This document shows, piece by piece, positions 52,649 through 62,280 of a stretch of DNA of 62,350 nt (positions are counted from its first letter, which is position 1; each line of letters begins with the position of its first letter). This stretch comes from Muribaculaceae bacterium. GTDB taxonomy: Bacteria > Bacteroidota > Bacteroidia > Bacteroidales > Muribaculaceae. The notes under the pieces were generated by a model, which saw nothing but the letters and a program-made list of their open reading frames with translations, was not told the DNA's origin and did not search any database. The stretch covers positions 1 through 62,350 of the forward strand of contig JAKVKZ010000009.1 in NCBI GenBank assembly GCA_022484565.1, read 5' to 3'. The position numbers were made by a program, and so were the translations under genes.

Positions 52649-52707
52649 TTAATAGTTATAAGTTTAGTAGATAAGATTGAATTTAAGCAGAAAAAAATTG
52701 TATGATG

Positions 52708-52740
52708 CCCGCTTCGGCTTCGAGTTGAAGCGGGTTTTTT
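52708..52740 (+). terminator. Strong terminator before the GH81 gene
   Basis: cccgcttc / gaagcggg with an 11-base loop and six T. The last gene of PUL2 therefore depends on read-through or its own promoter. Confidence 0.85.
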
Positions 52741-52774
52741 CTCTTTAGTTTCAAGTAATCAACAGTAATCATAT

Positions 52775-55700
52775 ATGAACCATTCAACAATCATAAGAAA
52801 TATTCTTGCCTCATTACTTGTAATAGTGGTGCAATGTACTATGGCACAGGATGCTGTGCAGGTTGGTAACGGCAGTTATGCTTCTTATCCGCCTTTGTCG
52901 AAGGGGAAGACTTCGGCACACTCAGGCGACAACAGCACTTACATGCTTACCAAGAAGTTGTGGCTCAACGAATCAACCACCGAGCCTGACGGCAGCCGTA
53001 GGCCTATTCCGACCAACGACTGGTGGACCGATCTTCTCAATGAGCAGTTTGCCGATGCCTTGTGGGCGTATCCGCAGATGGTGCATCCCTCGGCAAGCGG
53101 TGTGACGATTAATTACCCTTCCTACTGGAACGACAACGGCACCGAGGTGAAATGGAATTCCTCCATTCAGGTGCAGGGTGTCGATTTCACGGCTACTTCG
53201 GCCATCGCCGACAATTGGCACGACTGGGATGTGGAGATGCTCCTCCCGGGCACTACTGCCGGTCAGCAGATGTATGTCACCATGGCCCACGGCCAGCCGT
53301 TCACATGGATTGAAACAAAGAATCTTACCCTGAAACTCGTATTTTCCTCTACTCCTGAATTTTTCGACGCTCTTGGCAACACGGTTTCCACGAGCAGTAT
53401 TTCCTCAATTTCAAGTAATGACATAGCCGTGAAAATCGGTGATGACGTCTATGGCGTCTTCCTTCCGAAATCGGTTTCATTCAAATATTCCGACAATTCT
53501 TTATTCATAACTTTCTCGGGCAGTACAAGCCAGTTCGTGTCGATAGGAATGATGAAATCCGCTACCGACCTCGCCGATTTTGCCAAATATGCCTATTCTG
53601 TGCCACGTTCCACCACTTTAAGCTGGAACCACGACGAACAGTCGGCAATGGTGACTTCACATTGGCAAGTGAATGCCGAGAATCTGCTCAACTCCTCCTC
53701 CGATGCTCCTGTGCTGCAGGGCTTCCTGCCCCACGCCTACAAGAATTCTACTCTTGGCTTTGGTCTCAATGGCATCACATATCTTACTCCGCGTGGCACT
53801 ATGAAGATTGCTGAACCGGCATCATCCAACACGTGGGACGTTAGCTATTCCTTCTCAGGTATGCTCCCCTATTATCCCGCACCAGCCGAGAATGAGGCAG
53901 CCAAAAATCCGTTCTCTCTGTCGCTGATGACGAAATTGATGACTGATTATGCAGCCAAGGGCAGTTTTGGCGACGACACTTATTGGGGCGGCAAGGGCTT
54001 GACGCAGATGGCCCTCAACATGACTTTTGCCCGCGAACTCGGCGACAACGCCACTTTTCAAAAGTGCCGCGACAAGTTGAAGGCTAAACTCATCAATTGG
54101 CTCACCTACACTCCTGGCGAGACGCGTGACTTTTTCGCCTATTATCCACGTTGGGGTAGCTTGGTGGGTTTCGACACAAGCTATGACTCTGACAAATTCA
54201 ACGACCACCATTTCCATTATGGATATTTCGTCTATGCTGGTGCATTACTGTGCCTGATGGACGATGATTTCAAGGCAGGATATGGCGAAATGCTCAAGTT
54301 GGTTGCCAAGGATTATGCCAACTGGGACCACACTGATTACCGATTCCCATTCCTCCGCACTCTCGACGTTTGGGCAGGACATTCCTACGCCGGCGGACTT
54401 GGCGACGGTGCCAACAGCAATGGCAATGGTCAGGAATCGTCCTCTGAATCCATGCAGTCGTGGGGTGGACTTTATCTGCTTGGTGTGGCTCTTGGCGACA
54501 AGGACATGCGTAATGCAGGCATCTTCGGCTGGAACACCGAGTCACGTGCCACGGCCGAATATTGGTTCGACCGCGACCACATCCATGAAGGTCTTGACCA
54601 TAATTATGACTACACCAAATATTCATCGCCTTATTGCAGCAACCTAACAAGCAAAGGAATAGGATGGTGGACATGGTTCAGCGGCGACCCACTGTGGATG
54701 CACTCCATCCAGTGGATGCCCGTGTCGCCGTGCCTCAATTACTTGTCACAGGACCTCGACTTTGTGAAGTGGGATTACGGCAAGATGATGTCGGCATCAG
54801 GCCATCAATGGTTCGACGCTGTGGGCGACACCACCGCTCTTGCCGATGCCTCGGTGGGCAATGTGGTGCTGTGCTACATGGAGCGTTGGAATCCCGACAG
54901 TGCCGCGGCTGTTTTCGACAAGGCCTACGCCTTGAACCGCACCATCGCCAAGGATGCTGACACTGGCCATATTTCCTATTATGTGATACATTCACACCGA
55001 ACTTATGGCGACATCGACTTCAGCATTCATGCCGATGTTCCCACTGCCACGGCTTATCGGAAACTTGATTCCGACGGCGTGACCTATAAATACACTTATG
55101 TGGTCTATAACCCCAATGCTTCCGAACGTCTTGTGCATTTCAGCAAAGATGGCGCGACGGTGGCCTCATTCAAGGCTCCGGCACGCACTATGACGGCCTA
55201 TAGCGATTCGCCTGTGGCATCGTCGGTAAAAATCTCTTCTGTGGCAGGCAATGTGGTGCCGCAGAGTGGCTCTTCGGTAATAAAGGCTGCGGTGCTCGAC
55301 CAGTATGGCGCATCGGTTGACGGTGCTGCTGTCACGCTGAGCGTCAGTGATGCGGCGGTCGCTACTGTTGCCGACAGCGTTTTCACCGTTGCCGCCACTG
55401 CGCATAAAGGCGACACTTGCGTCGTCACAGCCACTTATGGCTCTGTTTCCTCAAAATTGAAGATTACTGTCAATGATGTTCCTGTGCTTGCCTCGGCAGC
55501 TATTTCGCCCGTTGTGCGCTATGTGGAGAAAGGACAGCCGGTGACGTTCACGTTGCCGATGACCGACCAGTTCGGCAATGATTTCCATGCTCCTGTGCAA
55601 TGGACCATAACCCGCGATGGCAAGGCTGTCGCCACCGATTCCGTGCTGAGCGTCGATGAAGTCGGCATTTACACGGTCACTGCTGCATCGCAGGGCAAAA

Positions 55701-57316
55701 AATTCTCGCAGGAGGTTTATGTCACACCGTCTCTCCGCAATGTGGCTGAGGGCAAGACTGCCGTTTCAAGTTCGGAGGAAAATGCCGGCACAGCCACTGC
55801 GAATGCGGTTGATGGCGTTGCCGGTTCGCGTTGGGGCAGCCAGCACACTGATGACCAATGGATTTACGTCGATTTGGGTGAAAACACTTATATCTCGCGT
55901 GTGAAATTCCTGTGGGAGACGGCTCATGCTGCCTCTTACATTCTTCAGATTGCTCCCGACAGTGCTGCCACTGAGGATTTCACCGGCAGCTACATCACCG
56001 GCACCAAGACTGTCAAGGTTGTTGCCGACAGTGCATGGACCACAGTCGGCACCGTCACCGATTGCGCGGGGGGCACCGATAACCAGACGGTTAACGCTAC
56101 AGGCCGCTACATACGTATGCGTGGCTTGACGCGTGCCACCGATTATGGCTATTCTCTCTATGAATTTCAGGTTTACGGCATACCGTCGTCGTTCTCGGCC
56201 GACAGCATTATCGGCATTGACCTTTCTTCGCCTGCCAGCAAGATGAAGGAGGGTGAGAAGCTGCAGCTCACGGCTAAGGCGTACACACTTGCCGGCAATT
56301 CGGTTTCCAAGGCAATGGCTTGGACTTCAACCGATGCCGCAGGCAGCGTTGACGATGGCCTGTTCTGCCCTTCCACTTATGGTGATTTCACGGTCACGGC
56401 AACTTCAGCCGATGGCTATTCCGTTTCGTGCGACATCGCGGTGGAGGAAACTCTGAAATTGGCTTCGATGGATGTCTCTCCCGATTCTGCCCAGCTTATC
56501 CTTGGCGACACACTTGCCTATACGGTCGAGGGCAGCAATCAGTTTGGCGGTGTCTATAACCTTCAGCAGGGTGTCGTCAATGTCGATATTTACGACAGTT
56601 CCGATGCTTTGGTAAATGATGGCAGAGCTGCGTTCGATGCCAATACGTTCGACTTTTCGGCTACTTCAGCCGGCAATTATCTGCTCCGCTTTTCAGCCGA
56701 CACTGTCAAGGCGTTTTCGAAGGTGAAGGCACTGAAACTTGAGGATGTGAATCTTGCGCTCTTCAAGCCGGCAAGCAGCACAAGTTCGGAGGGTGATGGC
56801 ACAGCGGCCAAGTACGTCAACGACGGTAATGAAAAGACACGTTGGGCAAGCGGTTGGACCGATGGCGAGTCGGTCACTATTGACTTGCAGAGCGCCTATC
56901 TGCTCCGCCGCATGGAATTCCAGTGGGAATCGGCTTATGCCTCAAAATATCACATCGAGACTTCGCTCGACGGTGTGGCGTGGACCACAGCGTTTACCCG
57001 CACCGATGGCGTCGGCGGACTTGAAAGCTGCACACTCGCTAATGTCCCTGCCCGTTATGTGAAGCTCGTCTGCGATTATCGCTTCATGCGGGGCTATGGC
57101 AGCAGCATCTATGAATGGCGTGTGTATGGCTCGGCCCGTTATTCAGGCGTGGTCACTGGCACAATCGGCATCATTTCGGGCAGCAACGGCGTGGTTGACG
57201 TATATAGCGTCGAAGGCCGACTGTTGCGCAAAGGCGTTGCATCATCGAATGCTGTAGTTGGTCTTGACCCAGGTATTTATATTGTCGGCAACCGCAAAGT
57301 AATTGTCAGCCAATAA
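52775..57316 (+). CDS. GH81 endo-beta-1,3-glucanase with discoidin and Ig-like domains
   Basis: A 1513-residue secreted enzyme. After the signal peptide (to about 24) the GH81 domain spans about 35-810: TNDWWTDLL (80-88) is the family start, DHHFHYGY (477-484) holds the putative acid D477, and QESSSES (553-559) has the E554/E558 pair of the family. Then come bacterial Ig-like domains (about 815-985), an F5/8C domain (about 988-1135), further Ig-like stretches, a second F5/8C domain (about 1328-1465) and a sorting-like end (VDVYSVEGRLLRK ... LDPGIYIVGNRKV). GH81 enzymes attack long or insoluble beta-1,3-glucans, so it likely starts the breakdown that GH128 and GH16 continue. Confidence 0.92.
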   Translation: MNHSTIIRNILASLLVIVVQCTMAQDAVQVGNGSYASYPPLSKGKTSAHSGDNSTYMLTKKLWLNESTTEPDGSRRPIPTNDWWTDLLNEQFADALWAYPQMVHPSASGVTINYPSYWNDNGTEVKWNSSIQVQGVDFTATSAIADNWHDWDVEMLLPGTTAGQQMYVTMAHGQPFTWIETKNLTLKLVFSSTPEFFDALGNTVSTSSISSISSNDIAVKIGDDVYGVFLPKSVSFKYSDNSLFITFSGSTSQFVSIGMMKSATDLADFAKYAYSVPRSTTLSWNHDEQSAMVTSHWQVNAENLLNSSSDAPVLQGFLPHAYKNSTLGFGLNGITYLTPRGTMKIAEPASSNTWDVSYSFSGMLPYYPAPAENEAAKNPFSLSLMTKLMTDYAAKGSFGDDTYWGGKGLTQMALNMTFARELGDNATFQKCRDKLKAKLINWLTYTPGETRDFFAYYPRWGSLVGFDTSYDSDKFNDHHFHYGYFVYAGALLCLMDDDFKAGYGEMLKLVAKDYANWDHTDYRFPFLRTLDVWAGHSYAGGLGDGANSNGNGQESSSESMQSWGGLYLLGVALGDKDMRNAGIFGWNTESRATAEYWFDRDHIHEGLDHNYDYTKYSSPYCSNLTSKGIGWWTWFSGDPLWMHSIQWMPVSPCLNYLSQDLDFVKWDYGKMMSASGHQWFDAVGDTTALADASVGNVVLCYMERWNPDSAAAVFDKAYALNRTIAKDADTGHISYYVIHSHRTYGDIDFSIHADVPTATAYRKLDSDGVTYKYTYVVYNPNASERLVHFSKDGATVASFKAPARTMTAYSDSPVASSVKISSVAGNVVPQSGSSVIKAAVLDQYGASVDGAAVTLSVSDAAVATVADSVFTVAATAHKGDTCVVTATYGSVSSKLKITVNDVPVLASAAISPVVRYVEKGQPVTFTLPMTDQFGNDFHAPVQWTITRDGKAVATDSVLSVDEVGIYTVTAASQGKKFSQEVYVTPSLRNVAEGKTAVSSSEENAGTATANAVDGVAGSRWGSQHTDDQWIYVDLGENTYISRVKFLWETAHAASYILQIAPDSAATEDFTGSYITGTKTVKVVADSAWTTVGTVTDCAGGTDNQTVNATGRYIRMRGLTRATDYGYSLYEFQVYGIPSSFSADSIIGIDLSSPASKMKEGEKLQLTAKAYTLAGNSVSKAMAWTSTDAAGSVDDGLFCPSTYGDFTVTATSADGYSVSCDIAVEETLKLASMDVSPDSAQLILGDTLAYTVEGSNQFGGVYNLQQGVVNVDIYDSSDALVNDGRAAFDANTFDFSATSAGNYLLRFSADTVKAFSKVKALKLEDVNLALFKPASSTSSEGDGTAAKYVNDGNEKTRWASGWTDGESVTIDLQSAYLLRRMEFQWESAYASKYHIETSLDGVAWTTAFTRTDGVGGLESCTLANVPARYVKLVCDYRFMRGYGSSIYEWRVYGSARYSGVVTGTIGIISGSNGVVDVYSVEGRLLRKGVASSNAVVGLDPGIYIVGNRKVIVSQ

Positions 57317-57362
57317 TTATAACCGTCTTTTGTCCTGCAAGAATAAGGCTAAGGACTTTAAT

Positions 57363-57399
57363 AAAGAAAAGCAACCTTCAATTCAGGTTGCTTTTCTTT
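57363..57399. terminator. Bidirectional terminator
   Basis: A perfect 15-bp stem aaagaaaagcaacct / aggttgcttttcttt with a 7-base loop between the convergent GH81 and esterase genes. Confidence 0.85.
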
Positions 57400-57401
57400 A
57401 T

Positions 57402-58448
57402 TTATTTGTTGATTGCCACATTCGTGTGAGTGTGGATGAATCGTTGAGTTTGCGTTGCAATGTCCTCCGCCTGTGCTTTTGTGGCATTCGGGAAACTGTG
57501 TTCAAGTCCCGGGTACCTTATCAGTTCACATTCCACTCCTGCCTTTTTAAGCCGTTTCTGGAGGTCCACTGATTGATTAAAGTTTACGAGCCTGTCACCA
57601 GTTCCATGAAGTATAATGACTGGTGGGCATTTGGCTGAGACATAGCTTATTGGGGAGCATTTCTTGCATTCTTCCACTACTTGCTTCTTTTGCTTTTCCA
57701 CATCATATCCGCTCAACCTATAGAGTTGGTCATTGCGGGTTTTGTACAAATCGGGCATCTTATGCCTTAATATACTAAGGAATAATGCATTGAGATTGCA
57801 GTGGTAAGTGGCGTTCATGTCGGTAGGTCCGAAATAGTCCACAATATAGTTCACTTTTGCCGACACTCCACTTAAAGCAGCATCACCGACAAACTCCGAA
57901 TCATTTGTAAATCCTGTCATCAATGCAAGATGTCCACCGGCCGATGCACCTGCTATTCCTATATTGTCGGAGTCAATTCCATATTCCGAACCATGCAGCC
58001 GCATCCAGCGCACTGCATCTTTGCAGTCGGATATCTGTTGGGCGAGATGTACTGATGTGCTGTCGACAAGTCTATAATCAATTGATGCTATAGCTATTCC
58101 GCTATTTAATAGCTGACGCATGATATACTGGCGGAAAGTGTAGCGGATTGCCGTCTTATTGCCCCAAACCCAAGCGCCACCATGAACGTACATGAGTACT
58201 GGCACTTTTGTGCCTGCCTTTATGTAATGTGGCATATATATGTCGAGTTCAAGCGTCCGTCCGTCAACTGTTTTGTATACCACATCCTTATATGCGGCTG
58301 AATCAACTGGAAGTTCACCGTTTTGCCATTTGGATGATGCGCTCATTGATGTCTTCAACGTCGAACAGCTGATTAATAAAAGCGAGGCAAGAAGAATTGC
58401 CGACGCGATGAATGTTAGGTTACGTATGCGATTGAATATGTGAGTCAT
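57402..58448 (-). CDS. Alpha/beta-hydrolase (HSL-like esterase) lipoprotein
   Basis: A 348-residue protein from ATG 58448, which gives a normal lipoprotein signal peptide ending LISC (C28); 13 more codons are open upstream. Features are those of the hormone-sensitive-lipase/acetyl-esterase group: HGGAW oxyanion motif, nucleophile S169 in GASAGGH, acid D285 (HGTGDRLVNF) and base H317 (LEHSFP). It probably removes acetyl or other ester groups from a carbohydrate. It is convergent with GH81 and not part of that operon, though it may help on acylated glycans. Confidence 0.85.
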   Translation of the reverse strand: MTHIFNRIRNLTFIASAILLASLLLISCSTLKTSMSASSKWQNGELPVDSAAYKDVVYKTVDGRTLELDIYMPHYIKAGTKVPVLMYVHGGAWVWGNKTAIRYTFRQYIMRQLLNSGIAIASIDYRLVDSTSVHLAQQISDCKDAVRWMRLHGSEYGIDSDNIGIAGASAGGHLALMTGFTNDSEFVGDAALSGVSAKVNYIVDYFGPTDMNATYHCNLNALFLSILRHKMPDLYKTRNDQLYRLSGYDVEKQKKQVVEECKKCSPISYVSAKCPPVIILHGTGDRLVNFNQSVDLQKRLKKAGVECELIRYPGLEHSFPNATKAQAEDIATQTQRFIHTHTNVAINK

Positions 58449-58637
58449 AACTGTTTTAAGTTTTGTATTGTTCTTTTGAGGCTGCAATGTACATCAATTT
58501 TATGGAACTTGAAATATAAATTTCGTTATTTTTTGCCTTTTAATGGGTAATTGTTAAATATTGGATATATCCCGATTGATTGGAGAAAACATTCTACTTT
58601 TACAAATTATTTAGTAAATAATTGCTCAAAATATAAG

Positions 58638-60740
58638 ATGGATATAAAGAATGTATTTAAGCTCAAATGTGATGCTAATAGCGATTCCGGCGCAATTTGC
58701 AACACATTGAAATGGTTGGTTTTGTTACCGGTGATTATTGGCTTTTTGCTACGCATCGTGCTGTTGTTCAATCCGCAGACGCAAATTTCGTTTTCATTCC
58801 CTGAATGGATTGAAATCTTCGCTTTAGGCTTCATTAACGATGTTGCCACCGCTTTTGTCTGCACCGCTTTCATATTTCTTAATTTGGTCACTCTCAACGA
58901 ATGGAAATATAAAAAACCTGTTGGATTGATAATCCTTTCTTTATTAGGATTGACATTCTTGTATTTTCTTCTTTTTCATGATATTACTGACGATTATGGT
59001 AGTGTCGTTCCCTTGATTGTCAATAGTTGGTTGGCCTACAAGGTAGTCAGTTTTGCTCTGCGCCTTTTCTTCCCTCCAATTAGGCAGAAATGGTCGTATT
59101 TCCTTTATGTCTTCTTTATATTTGTCACCATGTTCATCATGCTCTTAAGTGCTGTAGGTGAATATTTCTTCTGGGATGAGTTTGGCGTCAGATATAATTT
59201 CATTGCTGTTGATTACCTTATTTACACCAATGAAGTGGTAGGCAATATCATGGAATCCTATTCTATTGTGCCTATTTTCTCAGTTCTCACCTTAGTCGCT
59301 GGCTTCCTTACATGGCTGATAATAAAAGGAAAATATAAATGTTTTTCAAGCTATTCCTCTTTCACCGTCCACTGCACACAATTTGCCAAGTATGTCGGAG
59401 CGTTTGCAATATCGTTCATTATATTGTATTTGGCGCCTTTGGCTGAAGTGCATTCCAATATTTTCACGAATGAACTTCAGACTAACGGTTTGGACAAACT
59501 TTGCAGGGCATTTATCAGCAATCGCCTTGACTACAAGGATTTCTATTCAATGTTGCCTTTGGCAGAAGCTGAACGCACAATCAATTCGCAATATGGAAGT
59601 AAAGGTCTGTACAATCAGCATATTGTGACTGATTCCGGCGCGGAAATCAAAAAGAATATCATTCTTATCACCGAAGAGAGTTTAAGTGCGTCGTATCTTA
59701 CCCGTTATGGTAATGACCAGCATCTCACGCCTAATCTCGACAAATTGCTTGATGAAAGTTTTGTGTTCGACAGTCTGTTTGCAGCTGGCAACCGCACTGT
59801 GCGTGGTCTTGAGGCCTTGACTCTATGTGTTCCCCCTACTCCAGGCGAAAGCGTAATCAAGCAGAAGGATAATGGCAATCTTTTCACTGTTGGCAGCGTA
59901 CTTCGCTCCAAGGGATATATTACCCAATTTCTTTATGGAGGCAAGGCTTATTTTGATAATATGGCTGAGTTTTACTCTGCCAATGGATATGAAATCATCG
60001 ACGAGAATAATTTTGCTCCCAGCCAAATTCATTTCAGCAATATATGGGGCGTTTGTGATGAGGATATTTTCAATAAGACCATTGAGGTCATGGGAAATAA
60101 CGCCAAAAGTGGACGGCCAGCATTTCTCCATATCATGACGGTCAGCAATCATCGCCCATTCACTTATCCCGACCACAGAATTGATATTCCGCCTGAACAG
60201 AAGCGCAGGGAAGGTGGCGTGAAATATGCCGATTATGCAATTGGCAAGTTTATGGCCGAGGCGAGAAAGCAGCCATGGTTTAAGAATACTGTGATTGTCC
60301 TTGTAGCCGACCATTGCTCGTCAAGTGCCGGCAACACGAGCATTCCTCTCGATAAATATCAAATTCCGGCCTTGATTTTCTCAGAAGGCTTTGTAAAGCC
60401 TCAAAAATTCGGAAAAGTGGCATCTCAGATTGATGTGATGCCTACTGTGCTTGGAATGCTGCACATGGGTTACACTTCCTATTTCTACGGGCAGGACGTT
60501 CTGAAGCCTAATTACAGGCCGAGGGCATTTATGGCCACGTACGAGGATATGGGCTATTTTGAAGGAAACCGCTTAGTTACTCTTTCACCCAACAGAAAGA
60601 ATAACCAATTTATCATAACGCCGCAAAATCACACTTTTGTGGCAAAGAAGGTTCAATCCAACAAAAATGATATTTATTTGAGAGCCATTTCCAACTATCA
60701 GATGGCTTCGTCCTACAGATTTAGATTCCAGGGGAAATAA
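58638..60740 (+). CDS. LTA synthase family phosphoglycerol transferase (sulfatase fold)
   Basis: I take ATG 58638 (700 residues); the frame opens earlier at a TTG (58551) but those residues are unlike a membrane protein start. About five membrane helices fill residues 20-275, then a periplasmic alkaline-phosphatase/sulfatase-fold domain: ILITEESLS (metal ligand E346), T387 in NRTVRGLEAL as the nucleophile, VADHCSS near the C-terminus with further metal ligands. Bacteroidota members are thought to put phosphoglycerol or phosphoethanolamine on glycans or lipids. It is divergent from the esterase. Confidence 0.85.
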   Translation: MDIKNVFKLKCDANSDSGAICNTLKWLVLLPVIIGFLLRIVLLFNPQTQISFSFPEWIEIFALGFINDVATAFVCTAFIFLNLVTLNEWKYKKPVGLIILSLLGLTFLYFLLFHDITDDYGSVVPLIVNSWLAYKVVSFALRLFFPPIRQKWSYFLYVFFIFVTMFIMLLSAVGEYFFWDEFGVRYNFIAVDYLIYTNEVVGNIMESYSIVPIFSVLTLVAGFLTWLIIKGKYKCFSSYSSFTVHCTQFAKYVGAFAISFIILYLAPLAEVHSNIFTNELQTNGLDKLCRAFISNRLDYKDFYSMLPLAEAERTINSQYGSKGLYNQHIVTDSGAEIKKNIILITEESLSASYLTRYGNDQHLTPNLDKLLDESFVFDSLFAAGNRTVRGLEALTLCVPPTPGESVIKQKDNGNLFTVGSVLRSKGYITQFLYGGKAYFDNMAEFYSANGYEIIDENNFAPSQIHFSNIWGVCDEDIFNKTIEVMGNNAKSGRPAFLHIMTVSNHRPFTYPDHRIDIPPEQKRREGGVKYADYAIGKFMAEARKQPWFKNTVIVLVADHCSSSAGNTSIPLDKYQIPALIFSEGFVKPQKFGKVASQIDVMPTVLGMLHMGYTSYFYGQDVLKPNYRPRAFMATYEDMGYFEGNRLVTLSPNRKNNQFIITPQNHTFVAKKVQSNKNDIYLRAISNYQMASSYRFRFQGK

Positions 60741-60756
60741 CAGATTACGCGTTCAC

Positions 60757-61887
60757 TCATAAATTGAGGAATTTCCTTATCTGCGACATTGGAATGCCGA
60801 AGTTGAAATTCTGTGTGTTGTTGAGTTTGGCGAAATTCACACCCACCACGTCGCCGTATTTATTCAGTACCGGACTGCCACTTGACCCTGCAAGTGTGGA
60901 GATGTTGTAGAGGATTTTAGTGTCATCAGGCTCTTGCGACACATTTCCAGCAGTTATCTGGGCCTTGATTCCCTGCTGCGTTGAGGCAAGCACTATTCCT
61001 TGATTGTAGCCTATCATGCACACTGGGTCCTGCACTTTAAGTGGCTCATTGAATTGACTGTCCTTTACGAATATCTTACTGATAAACGACAACTCGTCTT
61101 TTGCTTTATTGTCGCCCAAGAAATGGAATACATATCGGTCCTGTGGAGTGGTTTTGTCCGTCAGTTGAATTATTGCCAAATCAGCATTCTCATCATCCGA
61201 GACCTTTGTCACTGCGCAATTCTTGAAGTCGCTGGCATTTGTCACAAAGCTGTCGTTGAAAGCCACACTTACGCTGCATGTGCTTTCTATGGTGACTTCG
61301 CTCATATCAATATTGTTCAAATTGCTGATGCTTTCGTTCAGATTGTTGTATTCCGTGCGCAATTCGTCTTGCTGTTCCCTGAGTTGTGTGTTGTCCGGAC
61401 TTTCCGTAACATTGCCGAATTCGTCAAAGTAGGTGTTGCTTTGTATTTGACTGGACAATTGGTCATATTGGTCCGACATTTCCTGTTGCTTGTATTGCAG
61501 CAGCGCCGTAATGTTATCAAAGAATGTTTTTAGAAGTTGCTTTGATTCCGATTTCTCAATATATGGACTAACCACATGACGATTGGTCATTATCTTTCCA
61601 TCCTTTGAAATAAAGAATCCTGTACCGAAACTGATGGCTTTATTCTTTTCCATCTCTTCCTTTTCTAAGCACAGTCCCTTAAGCTCTCCGTTAACCAAAT
61701 CAGAAAAATAGAGTTGCTCACCATCTGGAAGATTTATGGTGTAGTAATATTGGTTCATAATCATCACTACGCCTGAAGAACATTTATCGTATAGTTCTTT
61801 AGGATTTTTCTCACTCCTTGAACAACTACCGAGTGACATTGCTGTCAAAATCAATAGCCCTGAAATAATTGATGTGTATTTTTTCAT
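60757..61887 (-). CDS. Trypsin-like serine protease lipoprotein with coiled-coil insert
   Basis: A 376-residue lipoprotein (signal peptide to LGSC, C22). The trypsin-like fold is split: the His part FGTGFFISKDGKIMTNRHVV (H104; written here within limits), then about 80 polar residues predicted to be coiled coil (about 112-195, LLQYKQQEMSDQYDQL ... REQQDELRTEYNNLNESI), then D236 in NADLAIIQL and S336 in LAGSSGSPVLN. There is no PDZ domain, so it differs from DegP. It may degrade or sense proteins in the periplasm. It is convergent with the LTA synthase-like gene (16 bases between). Confidence 0.82.
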   Translation of the reverse strand: MKKYTSIISGLLILTAMSLGSCSRSEKNPKELYDKCSSGVVMIMNQYYYTINLPDGEQLYFSDLVNGELKGLCLEKEEMEKNKAISFGTGFFISKDGKIMTNRHVVSPYIEKSESKQLLKTFFDNITALLQYKQQEMSDQYDQLSSQIQSNTYFDEFGNVTESPDNTQLREQQDELRTEYNNLNESISNLNNIDMSEVTIESTCSVSVAFNDSFVTNASDFKNCAVTKVSDDENADLAIIQLTDKTTPQDRYVFHFLGDNKAKDELSFISKIFVKDSQFNEPLKVQDPVCMIGYNQGIVLASTQQGIKAQITAGNVSQEPDDTKILYNISTLAGSSGSPVLNKYGDVVGVNFAKLNNTQNFNFGIPMSQIRKFLNL

Positions 61888-62000
61888 AATGTTTTCCTTT
61901 TACGCACAATTTGTATTGTGCAAAATTACATAACGAATCTCACATTGTTTACATATTTTCGGAAAAATTGTTATGATTATTTTCAATTTGGAATGCGGAG

Positions 62001-62073
62001 TGGAGCATAGCAGACTCGAACTGCCTACCTCAACAATGCGAATGTTGCGCTCTACCAGATGAGCTAATGCCCC
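62001..62073 (-). tRNA. tRNA-Ala(CGC)
   Basis: Minus-strand cloverleaf with acceptor ggggcat/atgctcc and discriminator a, D arm gctcatctggtagagc, anticodon stem caaca/tgttg with loop ttcgcat (CGC, reads GCG) and T loop ttcgagt. CCA is not encoded. Confidence 0.93.
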
Positions 62074-62083
62074 AAAAAAGAGA

Positions 62084-62099
62084 CAGCGGCAAGCCGCTG
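62084..62099 (-). terminator. Hairpin in the first tRNA spacer
   Basis: cagcggc/gccgctg with a 2-base loop, followed on the minus strand by tctctttttt. The same 43-base spacer recurs at 62190-62232 (hairpin 62200-62215). It may end transcription or guide processing between the tRNAs. Confidence 0.5.
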
Positions 62100-62116
62100 C
62101 CAAAGAGAATAAATCG

Positions 62117-62189
62117 TGGAGCATAGCAGACTCGAACTGCTTACCTCAACACTGCCAGTGTTGCGCTCTACCAGATGAGCTAATGCCCC
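62117..62189 (-). tRNA. tRNA-Ala(GGC)
   Basis: Same arms as the Ala(CGC) gene 116 bp away, with anticodon loop ctggcag (GGC, reads GCC and GCT). Confidence 0.93.
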
Positions 62190-62232
62190 AAAAAAGAGAC
62201 AGCGGCAAGCCGCTGCCAAAGAGAATAAATCG

Positions 62233-62280
62233 TGGAGCATAGCAGACTCGAACTGCTTACCTCAACACTGCCAGTGTTGC
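62233..62280 (-). pseudogene. Truncated tRNA-Ala(GGC), 3' part only
   Basis: These 48 bases repeat the 3' part of tRNA-Ala(GGC) (acceptor 3' strand, T arm, variable region, anticodon loop and part of its stem), then the match stops and unrelated sequence continues to the window end (62281-62350, no gene seen). It keeps the same spacer and period as the intact copies. Confidence 0.8.

Noticed and set aside
58551..58637. TTG-started extension of the LTA synthase-like gene
   Set aside because: The added residues are not membrane-like; ATG 58638 gives a usual N-terminus before the first helix.
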